Shown one piece after another: positions 18,401 to 31,810 of a stretch of DNA of 64,000 nucleotides (positions are counted from its first letter, which is position 1; each line of letters opens with the position of its first letter). The notes beneath the pieces were generated by a model that saw nothing but the letters and a program-made list of their open reading frames with translations, was not told where the DNA came from and did not search any database. The position numbers and the translations under genes were made by a program. Source of the DNA: Ralstonia pickettii (GTDB lineage: Bacteria > Pseudomonadota > Gammaproteobacteria > Burkholderiales > Burkholderiaceae); the NCBI RefSeq assembly GCF_001699815.1, contig NZ_MCGB01000069.1, forward strand, positions 30,159 to 94,158, written 5' to 3'.

Positions 18401-18832
18401 TTAGGCCAGCGAGCCACCGGCTGCTTCGATTGCAGCTTTCGCCCCAGCCGTCGCGCCGATACCCTTCAGAGTTACCTTCTTGTCGATCTCACCCGACAGG
18501 ATCACCTTGGCGCTCTTGACCATCTCGCCAACGAGCCCGGCTTGCTTGAGGGACAGCAGATCGACTTCTTCGATCGGCAGCCCCGCCAAGTCGCCCAGAC
18601 GCACTTCAGCGGTGAATTCCTTGGTCAGCGAGGTGAACCCACGCTTGGGCAGACGACGATGCAGGGGCATCTGGCCGCCTTCAAAGCCGACCTTGTGGAA
18701 ACCACCCGAACGCGACTTCTGCCCCTTGTGACCACGACCAGCCGTCTTGCCCAGGCCCGAGCCAATGCCGCGACCAACGCGGCGCTTGGCGTGCTTGGAG
18801 CCGGCTGCCGGCTTCAGGTTATTCAGTTGCAT
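18401..18832 (-). CDS. rplO: 50S ribosomal protein L15
   Basis: 143-aa large-subunit protein with a Gly/Arg/Lys-rich N-terminal extension ([26 protein letters not shown], shown in part) that threads into 23S rRNA, and a globular C-terminal half ending EAAGGSLA. It lies between rpmD (18 bp upstream) and secY. Confidence 0.98.
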   Translation of the reverse strand: MQLNNLKPAAGSKHAKRRVGRGIGSGLGKTAGRGHKGQKSRSGGFHKVGFEGGQMPLHRRLPKRGFTSLTKEFTAEVRLGDLAGLPIEEVDLLSLKQAGLVGEMVKSAKVILSGEIDKKVTLKGIGATAGAKAAIEAAGGSLA

Positions 18833-18850
18833 GTTCTTCTCCGTCTTGCC

Positions 18851-19033
18851 TTAGCCGATGACCTTGACCAGGTAGGACACCTTGTTGATCATGCCGCGCA
18901 CTGCGGGCGTGTCCTGCAATTCGGACACCGAGTTCATGCGGCGCAGGCCCAGGCCGCGCACCGTGGCGCGGTGGTCTTCGCGCGTACCGATCAGGCTGCG
19001 CACGAGTTGGACTTTCACGGTTTTCTGCGACAT
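18851..19033 (-). CDS. rpmD: 50S ribosomal protein L30
   Basis: 60-aa protein; [20 protein letters not shown] and [21 protein letters not shown] are diagnostic of the short bacterial L30. The ATG at 19033 (MSQKTVKV) is used rather than the in-frame codon at 19042. 22 bp behind rpsE. Confidence 0.97.
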   Translation of the reverse strand: MSQKTVKVQLVRSLIGTREDHRATVRGLGLRRMNSVSELQDTPAVRGMINKVSYLVKVIG

Positions 19034-19055
19034 ATCGTTCACCTATCCCTTCGGC

Positions 19056-19574
19056 TTAGCCGAGGATCTCTTCGACCGACTTGCCACGCTTGGCGGCAAC
19101 TTCGGCCGGGGTGCTCATCTTGCGCAGGCCATCCAGCGTTGCGCGCACCATGTTGTAAGGATTGGTCGAACCGTGCGACTTGGTCACGATGTTCGTCACG
19201 CCCATCACTTCGAAGATAGCGCGCATCGGGCCGCCGGCGATCACGCCGGTACCGTCCTTCGCGGGCATCATCTGCACCTTTGCGGCGCCATGCTTGCCAA
19301 CCACTTCGTGCTGCAGCGTACCGTTCTTCAGCGGGACCTTGACCATCTTGCGACGAGCCTCGTCCATTGCCTTCTGCACGGCTACGGGGACTTCCTTAGC
19401 CTTACCCTTGCCCATGCCGATACGGCCGTCGCCGTCGCCGACCACAGTCAGAGCAGCGAAACCGAGAATCCGGCCGCCCTTGACCACCTTGGTCACACGG
19501 TTGACCGCGATCATCTTCTCGCGAAGACCGTCGTCGCGTTCGTCCCCTTGGACCTTAGGTTGAATTTTTGCCAT
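19056..19574 (-). CDS. rpsE: 30S ribosomal protein S5
   Basis: 172-aa small-subunit protein at the mRNA entry channel. The double-stranded RNA-binding-like domain includes [19 protein letters not shown] and [12 protein letters not shown]. The C-terminal domain contains [18 protein letters not shown]. Residues of the loop linked to spectinomycin binding (VTKVVKGG) look wild-type. Confidence 0.98.
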
Positions 19575-19595
19575 GACGATATCCTCTATGCCGGC

Positions 19596-19952
19596 TTAGA
19601 ACTTCAGGCCAGCTTCGCGTGCCGCGTCAGCCAGAGCCTTTACGCGACCGTGATAACGGAAACCCGAGCGATCGAACGCCACGGCTTCGATGCCGGCAGC
19701 CTTCGCCTTCTCAGCGATACGCTTACCCACCAGGGTGGCAGCAGCGGTGTTGCCACCGTTGCCGTTCAGTTCCTTGCGGACTTCGGCTTCCGCCGTCGAG
19801 GCCGAAGCCAGGACCTTGGTGCCGTCTTCCGAGAAGACCTGCGCATAAATGTGCAGGTTCGTACGGTGCACAGCCAGACGGGCGACGCTCAGTTCCGCAA
19901 TTTTCAGGCGGGTCTGACGTGCACGGCGCAGACGCGAGTCATTTTTGTTCAT
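19596..19952 (-). CDS. rplR: 50S ribosomal protein L18
   Basis: 118-aa 5S rRNA-binding protein of the central protuberance. The basic N terminus [18 protein letters not shown] and the C-terminal [21 protein letters not shown] are diagnostic. The ATG at 19952 is preferred over a GTG at 19961 because it gives the family length. Confidence 0.97.
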   Translation of the reverse strand: MNKNDSRLRRARQTRLKIAELSVARLAVHRTNLHIYAQVFSEDGTKVLASASTAEAEVRKELNGNGGNTAAATLVGKRIAEKAKAAGIEAVAFDRSGFRYHGRVKALADAAREAGLKF

Positions 19953-19963
19953 GATGTGCACCC

Positions 19964-20497
19964 TTACTTCTTCTTGGTTTCCTTCAGGATCACACGCTCG
20001 TCGGCGTAGCGCACACCCTTGCCCTTGTAGGGCTCAGGCGGACGATAACCACGCACTTCAGCGGCGACCTGACCAACTTTTTGCTTGTCCGAACCCTTGA
20101 TGATGATCTCGGTCTGCGTCGGCGTTTCCGCCTTCACGCCTTCCGGCATCTCATGGATCACGTCGTGCGAGAAACCGAGCTGCAGCTTCAGGGCGGTGCC
20201 CTGAACCGATGCACGATAACCCACGCCGACCAGGTTCAGCTTGCGCTCGAAGCCCGTCGTCACACCCTTGACCATGTTGGCGGTCAGGGCGCGCATCGTG
20301 CCTTGCAACGCATTGGCTTCACGCGACTCATCTGCCGGCGCGAACGTGATCGTGCCGTTGTCGGTGTTGACCTTGACCAGCGAGTGGATCGGCTGCGTCA
20401 GCGTGCCCAACGGGCCCTTGACGGTCAGCAGACCACCAGCGAAATTGACTTCTGCGCCCTTGGGCAGCGCGATGGGGGCCTTACCTACGCGAGACAT
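19964..20497 (-). CDS. rplF: 50S ribosomal protein L6
   Basis: 177-aa protein near the factor-binding site, with two repeated alpha-beta domains. [17 protein letters not shown] and the C-terminal signature [16 protein letters not shown] are clear. Positioned 12 bp after rpsH and 11 bp before rplR. Confidence 0.98.
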   Translation of the reverse strand: MSRVGKAPIALPKGAEVNFAGGLLTVKGPLGTLTQPIHSLVKVNTDNGTITFAPADESREANALQGTMRALTANMVKGVTTGFERKLNLVGVGYRASVQGTALKLQLGFSHDVIHEMPEGVKAETPTQTEIIIKGSDKQKVGQVAAEVRGYRPPEPYKGKGVRYADERVILKETKKK

Positions 20498-20509
20498 GGT
20501 TCCCCTCCC

Positions 20510-20905
20510 TTAGGCGACGTAGCAAATGACTTCGCCACCGACACCGGTTGCGCGGGCGCGGCGGTCCGTCATCAGACCCTGAGGGGTCGAGATGATGGCG
20601 ACACCCAAGCCGTTCATCACTTGCGGGATTTCATTACGGCCCTTGTACACACGCAGGCCAGGCTTCGAGACGCGCTCCAGGCGTTCGATGACCGGGCGGC
20701 CAGCGTAGTACTTCAGACCAATCGTCAGGGTGGACTTGCCACCCTGCTCGGTCACGGCGAATTCGTCGATGTAGCCTTCGTCCTTCAGGACTTTGGCGAT
20801 TGCCACCTTCAGCTTCGACGACGGCATGACCACCGACGCTTTTTCCACCGCTTGCGCGTTGCGGATACGCGTCAGCATATCGGCGATCGGATCGCTCATG
20901 CTCAT
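20510..20905 (-). CDS. rpsH: 30S ribosomal protein S8
   Basis: 131-aa primary 16S rRNA-binding protein; in E. coli it represses the spc operon by binding the rplE m[19 protein letters not shown] and the C-terminal [20 protein letters not shown] are diagnostic. The ORF opens MSMSDPIAD, so two ATGs six bases apart are possible starts. It follows rpsN by 27 bp. Confidence 0.98.
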   Translation of the reverse strand: MSMSDPIADMLTRIRNAQAVEKASVVMPSSKLKVAIAKVLKDEGYIDEFAVTEQGGKSTLTIGLKYYAGRPVIERLERVSKPGLRVYKGRNEIPQVMNGLGVAIISTPQGLMTDRRARATGVGGEVICYVA

Positions 20906-20932
20906 ACTGTTTCTCCTGTAGCCTGTGCGTGA

Positions 20933-21238
20933 TTACCAGCTGGCTTTCGTCAGACCCGGGATCTCGCCCTTGAAGGCGATCTCGCGGAGCTTGTTACGCG
21001 CCAGGCCGAACTTACGGAACGTACCGCGGGGACGACCGGTGATCGAGCAGCGGTTGCGCTGACGAGTCGGATTTGCATTGCGCGGCAGCGCTTGCAGCTT
21101 CAGACGCGCTTCGTAGCGCTCTTCTTCCGACTTGCTTTGGTCGGCCACGATGGCTTCGAGAGCGGCGCGCTTCTCAGCGTACTTGGCCACGAGCTTGGCA
21201 CGCTTCTTCTCGCGTTCGATCAGAGACAATTTAGCCAC
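20933..21238 (-). CDS. rpsN: 30S ribosomal protein S14 (zinc-independent type)
   Basis: 101-aa head protein. The long form without a CxxC zinc ribbon is recognised from [19 protein letters not shown] and the C terminus IPGLTKASW. 9 bp behind rplE. Confidence 0.98.
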   Translation of the reverse strand: MAKLSLIEREKKRAKLVAKYAEKRAALEAIVADQSKSEEERYEARLKLQALPRNANPTRQRNRCSITGRPRGTFRKFGLARNKLREIAFKGEIPGLTKASW

Positions 21239-21247
21239 GGTAACCCC

Positions 21248-21790
21248 TTAATTACGGAACGGGAACTTGAACGCGTTGAGGAGCGCCTTCGCTTCCTCGT
21301 CGTTCTTCGCAGTCGTCGTGATGCTGATATTCAGACCACGGAGTGCGTCGATCTTGTCGTATTCGATTTCGGGGAAAATGATCTGCTCTTTCACACCGAT
21401 GTTGTAGTTGCCACGACCGTCGAACGCCTTACCAGACACACCACGGAAGTCGCGCACGCGGGGCAGCGACACGGTGATGAAGCGGTCCAGGAATTCGTAC
21501 ATGCGTTGGCCACGCAGCGTGACCATCGTGCCGATCGGGTAACCCTGGCGGATCTTGAAGCCGGCGATAGCCTTACGGGCCTTCGTGACGATGGGCTTCT
21601 GGCCAGCGATTTTGATCAGGTCGCCCGTGGCGTGCTCAATGACTTTCTTGTCATTGATGGCTTCGCCAAGACCCATGTTCAGGGTGATCTTGGTGATGCG
21701 CGGCACTTCCATCACAGACTTGTAGCCGAACTGCTTGATCAGCTCGGGCACAACCTTCTCTTTATAAAACTCTTGCAGACGTGCAGTCAT
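21248..21790 (-). CDS. rplE: 50S ribosomal protein L5
   Basis: 180-aa 5S rRNA and P-site tRNA-contacting protein. [35 protein letters not shown] and the C-terminal [20 protein letters not shown] identify it. The ATG at 21790 was chosen because the upstream extension to 21820 overlaps rplX and lacks similarity. Confidence 0.98.
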   Translation of the reverse strand: MTARLQEFYKEKVVPELIKQFGYKSVMEVPRITKITLNMGLGEAINDKKVIEHATGDLIKIAGQKPIVTKARKAIAGFKIRQGYPIGTMVTLRGQRMYEFLDRFITVSLPRVRDFRGVSGKAFDGRGNYNIGVKEQIIFPEIEYDKIDALRGLNISITTTAKNDEEAKALLNAFKFPFRN

Positions 21791-21816
21791 GCTCAACTCC
21801 TCTCTATTGCCCAGAA

Positions 21817-22125
21817 TCAAGCGCCGACGGCAGCACCGGTGGTCTTCAGTACGCGCGTCTTCACGCCGCCTTCAACCTTGATGCCGACGCGCGACGGCTT
21901 GCCATTGGCATCCACGAGCGCAACGTTCGAAATATGGATGGGCATGATCTTGTCGACCACACCACCCGTGGTACCCAGCATCGGGTTCGGGCGCACGTGC
22001 TTTTTGGCAACGTTCACGCCTTCAACCGTCACATGCTCGGCGAGCACGGCCAGCACGGTACCTTGCTTGCCCTTGTCTTTACCGGTACGGACGATGACGC
22101 GATCGCCCTTGCGAATCTTGTTCAT
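21817..22125 (-). CDS. rplX: 50S ribosomal protein L24
   Basis: 102-aa assembly initiator protein. The KOW motif is near the N terminus ([21 protein letters not shown]); [14 protein letters not shown] and the central [12 protein letters not shown] complete the match. 11 bp behind rplN. Confidence 0.98.
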   Translation of the reverse strand: MNKIRKGDRVIVRTGKDKGKQGTVLAVLAEHVTVEGVNVAKKHVRPNPMLGTTGGVVDKIMPIHISNVALVDANGKPSRVGIKVEGGVKTRVLKTTGAAVGA

Positions 22126-22136
22126 GCGGCCTCCGA

Positions 22137-22505
22137 TTACAGCACTTCCGGCGCGAGCGACACGATCTTCATGAAGCGCTCGGTACGGAGTTCGCGAGTG
22201 ACCGGCCCGAAGATACGGGTGCCGATCGGCTCAAGCTTGGTGTTCAGCAGCACGGCGGCATTGCCGTCGAACTTGATGAGCGAGCCGTCGGGACGGCGCA
22301 CGCCCTTGGCGGTGCGCACCACCACGGCGTTATAGATATCGCCCTTCTTCACGCGACCACGCGGGGCAGCATCCTTGACGCTGACCTTGATGATGTCGCC
22401 GACGCTGGCGTAGCGGCGCTTCGAACCGCCCAGCACCTTGATGCACATGACTTCACGCGCACCCGTGTTATCGGCCACTTCGAGCCGGCTTTCTGTCTGA
22501 ATCAT
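22137..22505 (-). CDS. rplN: 50S ribosomal protein L14
   Basis: 122-aa protein at the intersubunit bridge. [20 protein letters not shown] and [19 protein letters not shown] are diagnostic. The ATG at 22505 gives the exact family length; the longer ORF to 22592 is rejected. It is preceded by a 268-bp gap with a promoter and palindrome, so it probably starts a separate transcript from rplC-rpsQ. Confidence 0.98.
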   Translation of the reverse strand: MIQTESRLEVADNTGAREVMCIKVLGGSKRRYASVGDIIKVSVKDAAPRGRVKKGDIYNAVVVRTAKGVRRPDGSLIKFDGNAAVLLNTKLEPIGTRIFGPVTRELRTERFMKIVSLAPEVL

Positions 22506-22717
22506 GGTGTTCTCGTCCCAACTTAATTCGCCAAACGCACAATGCGCAGAGGCGATCAGTCTTGGTCCCGCCGGCTGCTGGCATTGCGCCAACTGCGATT
22601 GGGTTGATCAACTTGAAGTCGGTAGCTGCCCGACGGCGATTGCCGCCTGGCCCATTCGCTTTTCCCCCTTACCCGAGCCGCCAGCATATTTGCCAGCCAC
22701 CCTCACAAAGGGAAAGA

Positions 22718-22742
22718 CCGAGACTATATCACATAATCTCGG
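22718..22742. promoter_or_regulatory. Palindrome flanking the -10 of the rplN promoter
   Basis: CCGAGA (22718-22723) and TCTCGG (22737-22742) are exact inverted arms 13 nt apart. On the minus strand one arm lies in the spacer and the other starts at the last base of the -10 hexamer. It could be an operator, or a start-proximal RNA structure if transcription begins upstream. Read from rpsQ, it could also act as a weak terminator, as TCTTTCCCTTT follows. Confidence 0.4.
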
Positions 22743-22750
22743 CCGTGCAA
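22723..22750 (-). promoter_or_regulatory. Sigma-70-type promoter candidate for rplN-rpsK unit
   Basis: TTGCAC (22745-22750) and TATAGT (22723-22728) are separated by 16 nt on the minus strand, about 220 bp before rplN. The match is good for both boxes. Leader about 210 nt. Confidence 0.6.
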
Positions 22751-22771
22751 CAGCAAACTGCTCCGCTGTTG
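22748..22771 (-). other. Hairpin directly after rpsQ
   Basis: A 7-bp stem (22748-22754 with 22765-22771) and 10-nt loop start 3 nt after the rpsQ stop. No U-tract follows directly. Probably the 3' protective or terminating structure of the rplC-rpsQ transcript, in combination with the next palindrome at 22718-22742. Confidence 0.5.
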
Positions 22772-22773
22772 TT

Positions 22774-23043
22774 TTAGATCACGCGTGCAGCTTCAAGCAG
22801 ACGCGACACCACCCACGACTTGGTGCGGGAGAGCGGACGCGATTCCGTGATCTCGACCTTGTCGCCTTCGTTGTACTGGTTGGCTTCGTCGTGCGCATGG
22901 TACTTCTTCGAGCGCACCACGTACTTGCCATACAGCGGATGCTTGACGCGGTTTTCGATCAGGACCGTGACGGTCTTGTCCATCTTGTTGCTGACAACGC
23001 GACCGACGAGCGTGCGCTTCAGGGACGTTGCGGCTTCAGTCAT
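22774..23043 (-). CDS. rpsQ: 30S ribosomal protein S17
   Basis: 89-aa OB-fold 16S rRNA-binding protein. [40 protein letters not shown] and the C-terminal [13 protein letters not shown] are diagnostic. Its start codon overlaps the rpmC stop (ATGA), indicating translational coupling. Last gene before the 268-bp gap. Confidence 0.98.
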   Translation of the reverse strand: MTEAATSLKRTLVGRVVSNKMDKTVTVLIENRVKHPLYGKYVVRSKKYHAHDEANQYNEGDKVEITESRPLSRTKSWVVSRLLEAARVI

Positions 23044-23234
23044 TTCTGGTTCCCCTTCTGGCCCAGCACGGTGCGGACACGCGCGATGTCACGACGCACC
23101 TTCTTCAGCTGGCTGGTGTTCTGCAGCTGTTGCGTCGCTTTTTGCATGCGCAGGCCAAATTGGGCCTTCAGCAGCTCGGAGAGCTCCTGGTTCAGCCCAG
23201 CGACATCTTTGTCGCGCAGTTCGGATGCTTTCAT
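23040..23234 (-). CDS. rpmC: 50S ribosomal protein L29
   Basis: 64-aa helical protein beside the exit tunnel. [20 protein letters not shown] and [20 protein letters not shown] match the family. 12 bp behind rplP; overlaps rpsQ by 4 bp. Confidence 0.98.
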   Translation of the reverse strand: MKASELRDKDVAGLNQELSELLKAQFGLRMQKATQQLQNTSQLKKVRRDIARVRTVLGQKGNQK

Positions 23235-23246
23235 GGTGTGTACTCC

Positions 23247-23663
23247 TTACGTTCCGACCTGACGCACCACGAAGCTGGTCGCGATCGGCAGCTTGGCAGC
23301 GGCCAGGCGGAATGCCTCGCGTGCCAGTTCTTCGCCAACGCCGTCCATTTCGTACAGCATCTTGCCCGGCTGAATTTCAGCCACGTAGTATTCCGGGTTG
23401 CCCTTACCGTTACCCATACGGACTTCGGCAGGCTTCTTCGAGATCGGCTTGTCCGGGAAAATCCGGATCCAAATGCGGCCGCCACGCTTGATGTGACGGG
23501 TCATCGCACGACGCGCCGACTCAATCTGACGTGCGGTCAGACGGCCACGGCCCATCGCCTTCAGACCGAATTCGCCGAACGAGACCGCGTTGCCGCGCGT
23601 CGCGATACCGGTGTTACGGCCCTTCTGCTCCTTGCGGTACTTCCTGCGCTTAGGTTGCAGCAT
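23247..23663 (-). CDS. rplP: 50S ribosomal protein L16
   Basis: 138-aa protein that lines the A-site tRNA elbow. [37 protein letters not shown] and [19 protein letters not shown] are diagnostic. 2 bp behind rpsC. Confidence 0.98.
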   Translation of the reverse strand: MLQPKRRKYRKEQKGRNTGIATRGNAVSFGEFGLKAMGRGRLTARQIESARRAMTRHIKRGGRIWIRIFPDKPISKKPAEVRMGNGKGNPEYYVAEIQPGKMLYEMDGVGEELAREAFRLAAAKLPIATSFVVRQVGT

Positions 23664-23665
23664 GT

Positions 23666-24454
23666 TTATTCTCCAGTCTTCGCGTCGGTGCCACGACGGG
23701 CACCCGCACCAGCACCGCGGCGCTGACCGGCCGGGCGACCTTCGCCCTCACGGCGACGACCTTCCGGGCGACCCGGACGCTTGCGACGCTCTTCTTGCGG
23801 CTCTTCCACGACGGGTGCGTCGTTGCGACCGAGATGGTCACCCTTGTACACCCACACCTTGACACCGATGATGCCGTAGGTGGTTTCCGCTTCGGAGAAG
23901 CCGTAGTCGATATCGGCGCGCAGCGTGTGCAGGGGCACACGGCCTTCGCGGTACCACTCGGTACGAGCGATTTCGATGCCGTTCAGACGGCCCGAGCTCA
24001 TGATCTTGATGCCTTGGGCACCCAGACGCATCGCGTTCTGCATCGCGCGCTTCATAGCGCGACGGAACATGATGCGGCGCTCAAGCTGCTGCGTGATCGA
24101 ATCTGCGATCAGCTGCGCATCGACTTCCGGCTTGCGGATTTCTTCGATGTTCACGTGCACGGGCACGCCCATGCGACGCTGCAGTTCAGCCTTCAGCAGT
24201 TCGATGTCCTCGCCCTTCTTGCCGATCACCACGCCCGGACGCGAGCTGTAAATGGTGATACGGGCATTCTTGGCCGGACGCTCGATGACCACGCGGCCCA
24301 CCGACGCGTTCTTCAGCTTCTTCTTCAGAAACTCGCGAACCTCGATGTCTTCCTTGAGCATGCCGGCAAACTGGGTGTTGCTCGCGTACCAACGCGATGC
24401 CCAGTTACGGCTGACAGCCAGACGGAAGCCAGTCGGATGAATCTTCTGTCCCAT
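23666..24454 (-). CDS. rpsC: 30S ribosomal protein S3
   Basis: 262-aa mRNA-entry channel protein with mRNA helicase role. It has an N-terminal KH type 2 domain ([19 protein letters not shown]) and a C-terminal S3 domain ([28 protein letters not shown], shown in part). A low-complexity Arg/Gly/Glu-rich tail of about 50 residues makes it longer than the 233-aa E. coli protein; such tails are common in betaproteobacterial S3. Confidence 0.98.
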   Translation of the reverse strand: MGQKIHPTGFRLAVSRNWASRWYASNTQFAGMLKEDIEVREFLKKKLKNASVGRVVIERPAKNARITIYSSRPGVVIGKKGEDIELLKAELQRRMGVPVHVNIEEIRKPEVDAQLIADSITQQLERRIMFRRAMKRAMQNAMRLGAQGIKIMSSGRLNGIEIARTEWYREGRVPLHTLRADIDYGFSEAETTYGIIGVKVWVYKGDHLGRNDAPVVEEPQEERRKRPGRPEGRRREGEGRPAGQRRGAGAGARRGTDAKTGE

Positions 24455-24463
24455 CGTGACCCC

Positions 24464-24793
24464 TTAGTTGCCCAGCGTCACAGTGATGTGACAGGTTTGT
24501 TTCTCGATGCGGTTGCCACGGCCCTTCGCACGCGCCGTGAAGCGCTTGAGCGACGTGGCCTTGTCGATGTAGATCGACTTGACCTTCAGCTCGTCGATGT
24601 CGGCGCCTTCATTGTGCTCGGCGTTCGCGATGGCGGACTCAACCACCTTCTTCACGATGCCAGCCGCCTTCTTCGGGCTGAACGTCAGCACGTTGAGCGC
24701 GCGCTCGATCGACAGGCCGCGAATCTGGTCAGCGACCAGGCGCGTCTTCTGTGCGGAGATACGGGCGCCGCGATGAATCGCTTTAACTTCCAT
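24464..24793 (-). CDS. rplV: 50S ribosomal protein L22
   Basis: 109-aa tunnel protein. [19 protein letters not shown] and the beta-hairpin segment [20 protein letters not shown] that reaches into the exit tunnel are visible and look wild-type. 9 bp from both neighbours. Confidence 0.98.
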   Translation of the reverse strand: MEVKAIHRGARISAQKTRLVADQIRGLSIERALNVLTFSPKKAAGIVKKVVESAIANAEHNEGADIDELKVKSIYIDKATSLKRFTARAKGRGNRIEKQTCHITVTLGN

Positions 24794-24802
24794 GATTGCC
24801 CC

Positions 24803-25078
24803 TTATCGCTTCGCTTTCTTGTCGGCAGCGTGGCCCTTGAACGTACGCGTGAGCGCAAATTCGCCGAGCTTGTGGCCAACCATGTTTTCCGTGACATACA
24901 CGGGCACGTGCTGACGGCCGTTGTGAACGGCGATCGTCAGGCCGATGAAGTCCGGCAGAATGGTCGAACGACGCGACCACGTCTTGATGGGCTTCTTGTC
25001 CTTCGTCTGCACTGCCGCCTCAACCTTCTTCAGCAGGTGGGCGTCAATGAAAGGACCCTTTTTTACGGAACGAGTCAT
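24803..25078 (-). CDS. rpsS: 30S ribosomal protein S19
   Basis: 91-aa head protein pairing with S13. [40 protein letters not shown] and [20 protein letters not shown] are diagnostic. 21 bp behind rplB. Confidence 0.98.
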   Translation of the reverse strand: MTRSVKKGPFIDAHLLKKVEAAVQTKDKKPIKTWSRRSTILPDFIGLTIAVHNGRQHVPVYVTENMVGHKLGEFALTRTFKGHAADKKAKR

Positions 25079-25099
25079 ATCTAAGCTCCTACCTACCGA

Positions 25100-25930
25100 T
25101 TAACGCTTGTGACGGCGCTGAACGATCATGCTGTCAGTGCGCTTGTTACGACGGGTGCGGTAGCCCTTGGTCGGCGTGCCCCACGGGGACACCGGATCAC
25201 GGCCTGCTGCAGTCTTGCCTTCACCACCACCATGCGGGTGGTCGACCGGGTTCATCACCACACCGCGAACGGTCGGGCGAATACCGCGCCAACGGGTTGC
25301 ACCGGCCTTGCCGATCTGGCGCAGGCTGTGCTCTTCGTTGCCGACTTCACCAATGGTCGCGCGGCACTCGATGTGCACGCGGCGCACCTCACCCGAGCGC
25401 AGACGCACTTGAGCGTAGATGCCTTCGCGAGCCAGCAGCACGGCGGACGTACCGGCCGAACGGGCAACTTGAGCGCCCTTGCCCGGCAGGATTTCCACGC
25501 AGTGGATCGTCGTACCGACCGGGATGTTGCGGATCGGCAGGTTGTTACCGGCCTTGATCGGCGCTTCCGAGCCGTTAGCGATGGCTTGGCCAACCACAGC
25601 GCCCTTCGGGGCGATGATGTAGCGGCGCTCGCCGTCAGCGAACAGCACGAGCGCGATGTTGGCGCTACGGTTCGGATCGTATTCCAGACGTTCGATCTTG
25701 GCCGGAATACCGTCCTTATCGTTACGCTTGAAGTCGACGACGCGATAGTGATGCTTGTGACCACCACCCTTATGACGGGTGGTAATGTGGCCGTTGTTGT
25801 TACGACCCGACTTCTGGATTTGCTTTTCCAGCAGCGGAGCGTGCGGCGCGCCCTTGTGAAGGTCGGGGTTAACGACCTTCACCATCGAGCGGCGGCCCGG
25901 CGATGTCGGCTTGGTTTTGACGAGTGCCAT
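25100..25930 (-). CDS. rplB: 50S ribosomal protein L2
   Basis: 276-aa primary 23S rRNA binder needed for subunit association and the peptidyl transferase centre. [20 protein letters not shown] near the N terminus and the essential [14 protein letters not shown] loop with its conserved His are present. 2 bp behind rplW. Confidence 0.98.
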   Translation of the reverse strand: MALVKTKPTSPGRRSMVKVVNPDLHKGAPHAPLLEKQIQKSGRNNNGHITTRHKGGGHKHHYRVVDFKRNDKDGIPAKIERLEYDPNRSANIALVLFADGERRYIIAPKGAVVGQAIANGSEAPIKAGNNLPIRNIPVGTTIHCVEILPGKGAQVARSAGTSAVLLAREGIYAQVRLRSGEVRRVHIECRATIGEVGNEEHSLRQIGKAGATRWRGIRPTVRGVVMNPVDHPHGGGEGKTAAGRDPVSPWGTPTKGYRTRRNKRTDSMIVQRRHKR

Positions 25931-25932
25931 GA

Positions 25933-26247
25933 TTACTTGGCCTCCGCTTCAAAATTGATTTCCTGGCCCGGCTTCAGCGAAACATAGGCCTTCTTCACGT
26001 GGTCACGACGACCCATGAAGCGACCGAAGCGCTTTTGCTTGCCCTTCTGATTCAGGATCTGGACGGACTCGACTTCGACCTTGAACAGCAGCTCGACAGC
26101 GGCCTTCACTTCGCCCTTGTTGGCGTCGCGAGCCACTTCGAACACGACCTGCTCGTTCTTCTCGGCCACCAGGGTTGCCTTTTCAGACACCACAGGCGCC
26201 AGCAGCACCTGCATCAGGCGATGGTCGTTCTTGGCAACTTGCGTCAT
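25933..26247 (-). CDS. rplW: 50S ribosomal protein L23
   Basis: 104-aa tunnel-exit protein that docks trigger factor and [23 protein letters not shown] and [20 protein letters not shown] are diagnostic; the conserved exposed Glu for trigger factor is in VSEKA. The start overlaps the rplD stop (ATGA). Confidence 0.98.
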   Translation of the reverse strand: MTQVAKNDHRLMQVLLAPVVSEKATLVAEKNEQVVFEVARDANKGEVKAAVELLFKVEVESVQILNQKGKQKRFGRFMGRRDHVKKAYVSLKPGQEINFEAEAK

Positions 26248-26864
26248 TTCAGCAACTCCTCGATCTGCGCGACGGCTGCCTTGGTTACGAGCACCTTCTT
26301 GTAGTGCACGAGCGACAGCGGGTCGGCGTGACGCGGCTCAACCACGAGCACGTGCGCCAGGTTGCGCGATGCCAGGAAGAGGTTTTCGTCCAGGTTATCG
26401 GTAATCACGAGCACCGAATCCAGGCCCATGGCGCGGAACTTGTCGGCCAACAGCTTGGTTTTGGGCGCGTCGACGGACAGGCTGTCAACGACGTTGATGC
26501 GACCTTCACGGGCAAGCTGCGAATAAATCGAGCGCATGCCGGCGCGGTACATCTTCTTGTTGACCTTCTGCGAGAAGTTTTCTTCCGGGCTGTTCGGGAA
26601 GATACGACCACCCCCACGCCACAGCGGGGAGGAGCTCATACCTGCACGGGCGCGGCCCGTACCCTTTTGACGCCACGGCTTTTTGGTCGTGTGCTTGACC
26701 TCTTCACGGTCCTTTTGCTTACGGTTACCGCTGCGAGCGTTGGCCTGATAAGCGACGACGACTTGGTGAACGAGGGCTTCGTTGTAGTCACGGCCGAACA
26801 CTTCCGGCGAGGCAGCAACGCCAGCGCCGAGTTGACCGTTGTCCTGGAGCAGCTTCAGTTCCAT
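26244..26864 (-). CDS. rplD: 50S ribosomal protein L4
   Basis: 206-aa protein; in E. coli it also represses its own operon. The tunnel loop [20 protein letters not shown] with [19 protein letters not shown] is intact, and [18 protein letters not shown] lies in the C-terminal domain. 11 bp behind rplC and overlapping rplW by 4 bp. Confidence 0.98.
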   Translation of the reverse strand: MELKLLQDNGQLGAGVAASPEVFGRDYNEALVHQVVVAYQANARSGNRKQKDREEVKHTTKKPWRQKGTGRARAGMSSSPLWRGGGRIFPNSPEENFSQKVNKKMYRAGMRSIYSQLAREGRINVVDSLSVDAPKTKLLADKFRAMGLDSVLVITDNLDENLFLASRNLAHVLVVEPRHADPLSLVHYKKVLVTKAAVAQIEELLK

Positions 26865-26875
26865 GCGTTTGCTCC

Positions 26876-27529
26876 TTATGCCTTCTTGGCGCGGGCCTTC
26901 ACGGCCGGCGTGACGATGACTTGACCGCCCTTGGCGCCCGGAATCGCACCCTTGACCAGCAGCAGCTTGCGCTCTGCGTCGATCTTGGCGATTTCCAGAT
27001 TCTGAACGGTACGGGTGACATCACCCATGTGACCGGTCATGCGCTTACCCGGGAACACGCGCCCCGGATCCTGCGCCATACCGATCGAGCCCGGCACGTT
27101 GTGCGAGCGCGAGTTACCGTGCGAGGCGCGGCCCGACGAGAAGTTGTAACGCTTGATGGTACCGGCGTAGCCCTTACCAATCGTCACACCCTGGACGTCG
27201 ATCTTCTGACCGACTTCGAACAGGTCGACGCTGATGTTCGCGCCCGGCTGGAATTCAGCGGCACGAGCGGCATCCACTCGGAATTCTTTGATGACTTCGC
27301 CCGCTTCCACGCCGGCTTTGGCGAGATGACCCGCCAGCGGCTTGGTGACGCGGCTGGCGCGTCGGGTGCCGAAGGTGACTTGAACCGCGGTATAACCGTC
27401 GGTCTCGTCCGTCTTGATTTGCGTCACGCGGTTGTCGCCGACCTCGAGCACGGTGACGGGAATCGAATCGCCGTCGTCCGTGAAAATACGGGTCATGCCA
27501 ACCTTGCGACCTACAAGGCCAAGGCTCAT
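26876..27529 (-). CDS. rplC: 50S ribosomal protein L3
   Basis: 217-aa early assembly protein. [20 protein letters not shown] and the central loop [20 protein letters not shown], which reaches the peptidyl transferase centre, are diagnostic. The ATG at 27529 is used; the in-frame extension to 27541 is rejected. In this organism it is the first gene of the S10-type unit because rpsJ lies behind a terminator; a good promoter is at 27661-27689. Confidence 0.98.
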   Translation of the reverse strand: MSLGLVGRKVGMTRIFTDDGDSIPVTVLEVGDNRVTQIKTDETDGYTAVQVTFGTRRASRVTKPLAGHLAKAGVEAGEVIKEFRVDAARAAEFQPGANISVDLFEVGQKIDVQGVTIGKGYAGTIKRYNFSSGRASHGNSRSHNVPGSIGMAQDPGRVFPGKRMTGHMGDVTRTVQNLEIAKIDAERKLLLVKGAIPGAKGGQVIVTPAVKARAKKA

Positions 27530-27660
27530 GGTTTGCTCCATTCCCAGCTGCGATTGGCCGGGGCTGATTGATACTACGAATCTTGAACTGGACTGCGCCT
27601 AAAGAGACAGCGCGAGGCCAAACGGCCAGCCCACTCCCCTGACTAAAGGGGTAGCCCTAC

Positions 27661-27689
27661 AATATATCCGGGTTACGAACAATATGCAA
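27661..27689 (-). promoter_or_regulatory. Sigma-70-type promoter of the rplC (S10) operon
   Basis: On the minus strand TTGCAT (27684-27689), 17 nt, TATATT (27661-27666): five and four-to-five matches to consensus at ideal spacing. Located between the rpsJ terminator and rplC, giving a leader of about 125 nt. Confidence 0.72.
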
Positions 27690-27740
27690 GGGCGATTGCC
27701 GGATAGACGTCCGGACGTCGCGGACGATGCAACATTCAGC

Positions 27741-27778
27741 GCTCAAAAGCAAAACGGCGAGCACTTAGCTCGCCGTTT
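27741..27778 (-). terminator. Strong intrinsic terminator after rpsJ
   Basis: An 11-bp perfect stem (27752-27762 with 27768-27778) with a 5-nt loop is followed on the minus strand by TGCTTTTGAG, with the stem itself ending in three U. It lies about 35 nt after the rpsJ stop and separates the str operon from the rplC operon. Confidence 0.85.
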
Positions 27779-27814
27779 GCCCGTTACCGGAAGGGTCCGG
27801 TAGCGTTGTCTTGC

Positions 27815-28126
27815 TTATTGCAGCTTGATCTCGACGTCCACGCCAGCCGGCAGGTCCAGCTTCATCAGCGCGTCAACGGTCTTGTCCGTCGGGTCGACGA
27901 TGTCCATCAGGCGCTGGTGCGTGCGAATTTCGAACTGATCGCGGCTGGTCTTGTTGACGTGCGGCGAACGCAGAACGTCGAAACGCTGGATGCGGGTCGG
28001 CAGGGGCACCGGGCCCTTGACGATCGCGCCAGTGCGCTTGGCGGTTTCAACGATTTCAGCGGCCGACTGGTCGATCAGGCGATAGTCGAAAGCCTTCAGG
28101 CGGATACGGATCTTCTGGTTCTGCAT
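27815..28126 (-). CDS. rpsJ: 30S ribosomal protein S10 (NusE)
   Basis: 103-aa protein of the 30S head that also forms the NusB-NusE antitermination complex. [38 protein letters not shown] and the C terminus [12 protein letters not shown] are diagnostic. It is the last gene of rpsL-rpsG-fusA-tuf-rpsJ, 107 bp after tuf, and is followed by a terminator rather than read straight into rplC. Confidence 0.98.
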   Translation of the reverse strand: MQNQKIRIRLKAFDYRLIDQSAAEIVETAKRTGAIVKGPVPLPTRIQRFDVLRSPHVNKTSRDQFEIRTHQRLMDIVDPTDKTVDALMKLDLPAGVDVEIKLQ

Positions 28127-28188
28127 GATGTTTCCTTAAAGAGCATGGCGGTCGGGCCGCCGGTAGATTGAAAGAGCGATGCAACAGG

Positions 28189-28224
28189 CGATGCGCCGCA
28201 CCCCTTACGAGGAACAGCGCATCG
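28189..28224. other. Hairpin between tuf and rpsJ
   Basis: An 8-bp perfect stem (28189-28196 with 28217-28224) with a 20-nt loop in the 107-bp gap. No U-tract follows on the minus strand. A possible processing site that would let tuf and rpsJ mRNA decay at different rates. Confidence 0.45.
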
Positions 28225-28233
28225 ATCCGCCTT

Positions 28234-29442
<1,209 letters not shown>

Positions 29443-29524
29443 GTCAGCTCCTCAATTCGGAATGGGCTAATTGCTAGATATTGATTGAGGGCGATCGCAC
29501 ACGCGATCACCCAAAACACATTGA

Positions 29525-31696
<2,172 letters not shown>

Positions 31697-31810
31697 GGTT
31701 AATCCTCAGATTCGTCAACGGGGCGCTGGCCCACGGCCAAGCGCCCCTAATACAAATGGGCGAGATGTGCGCACACAGCCCGCCCAGCAACCAACAACGT
31801 CTCGCGTCGC

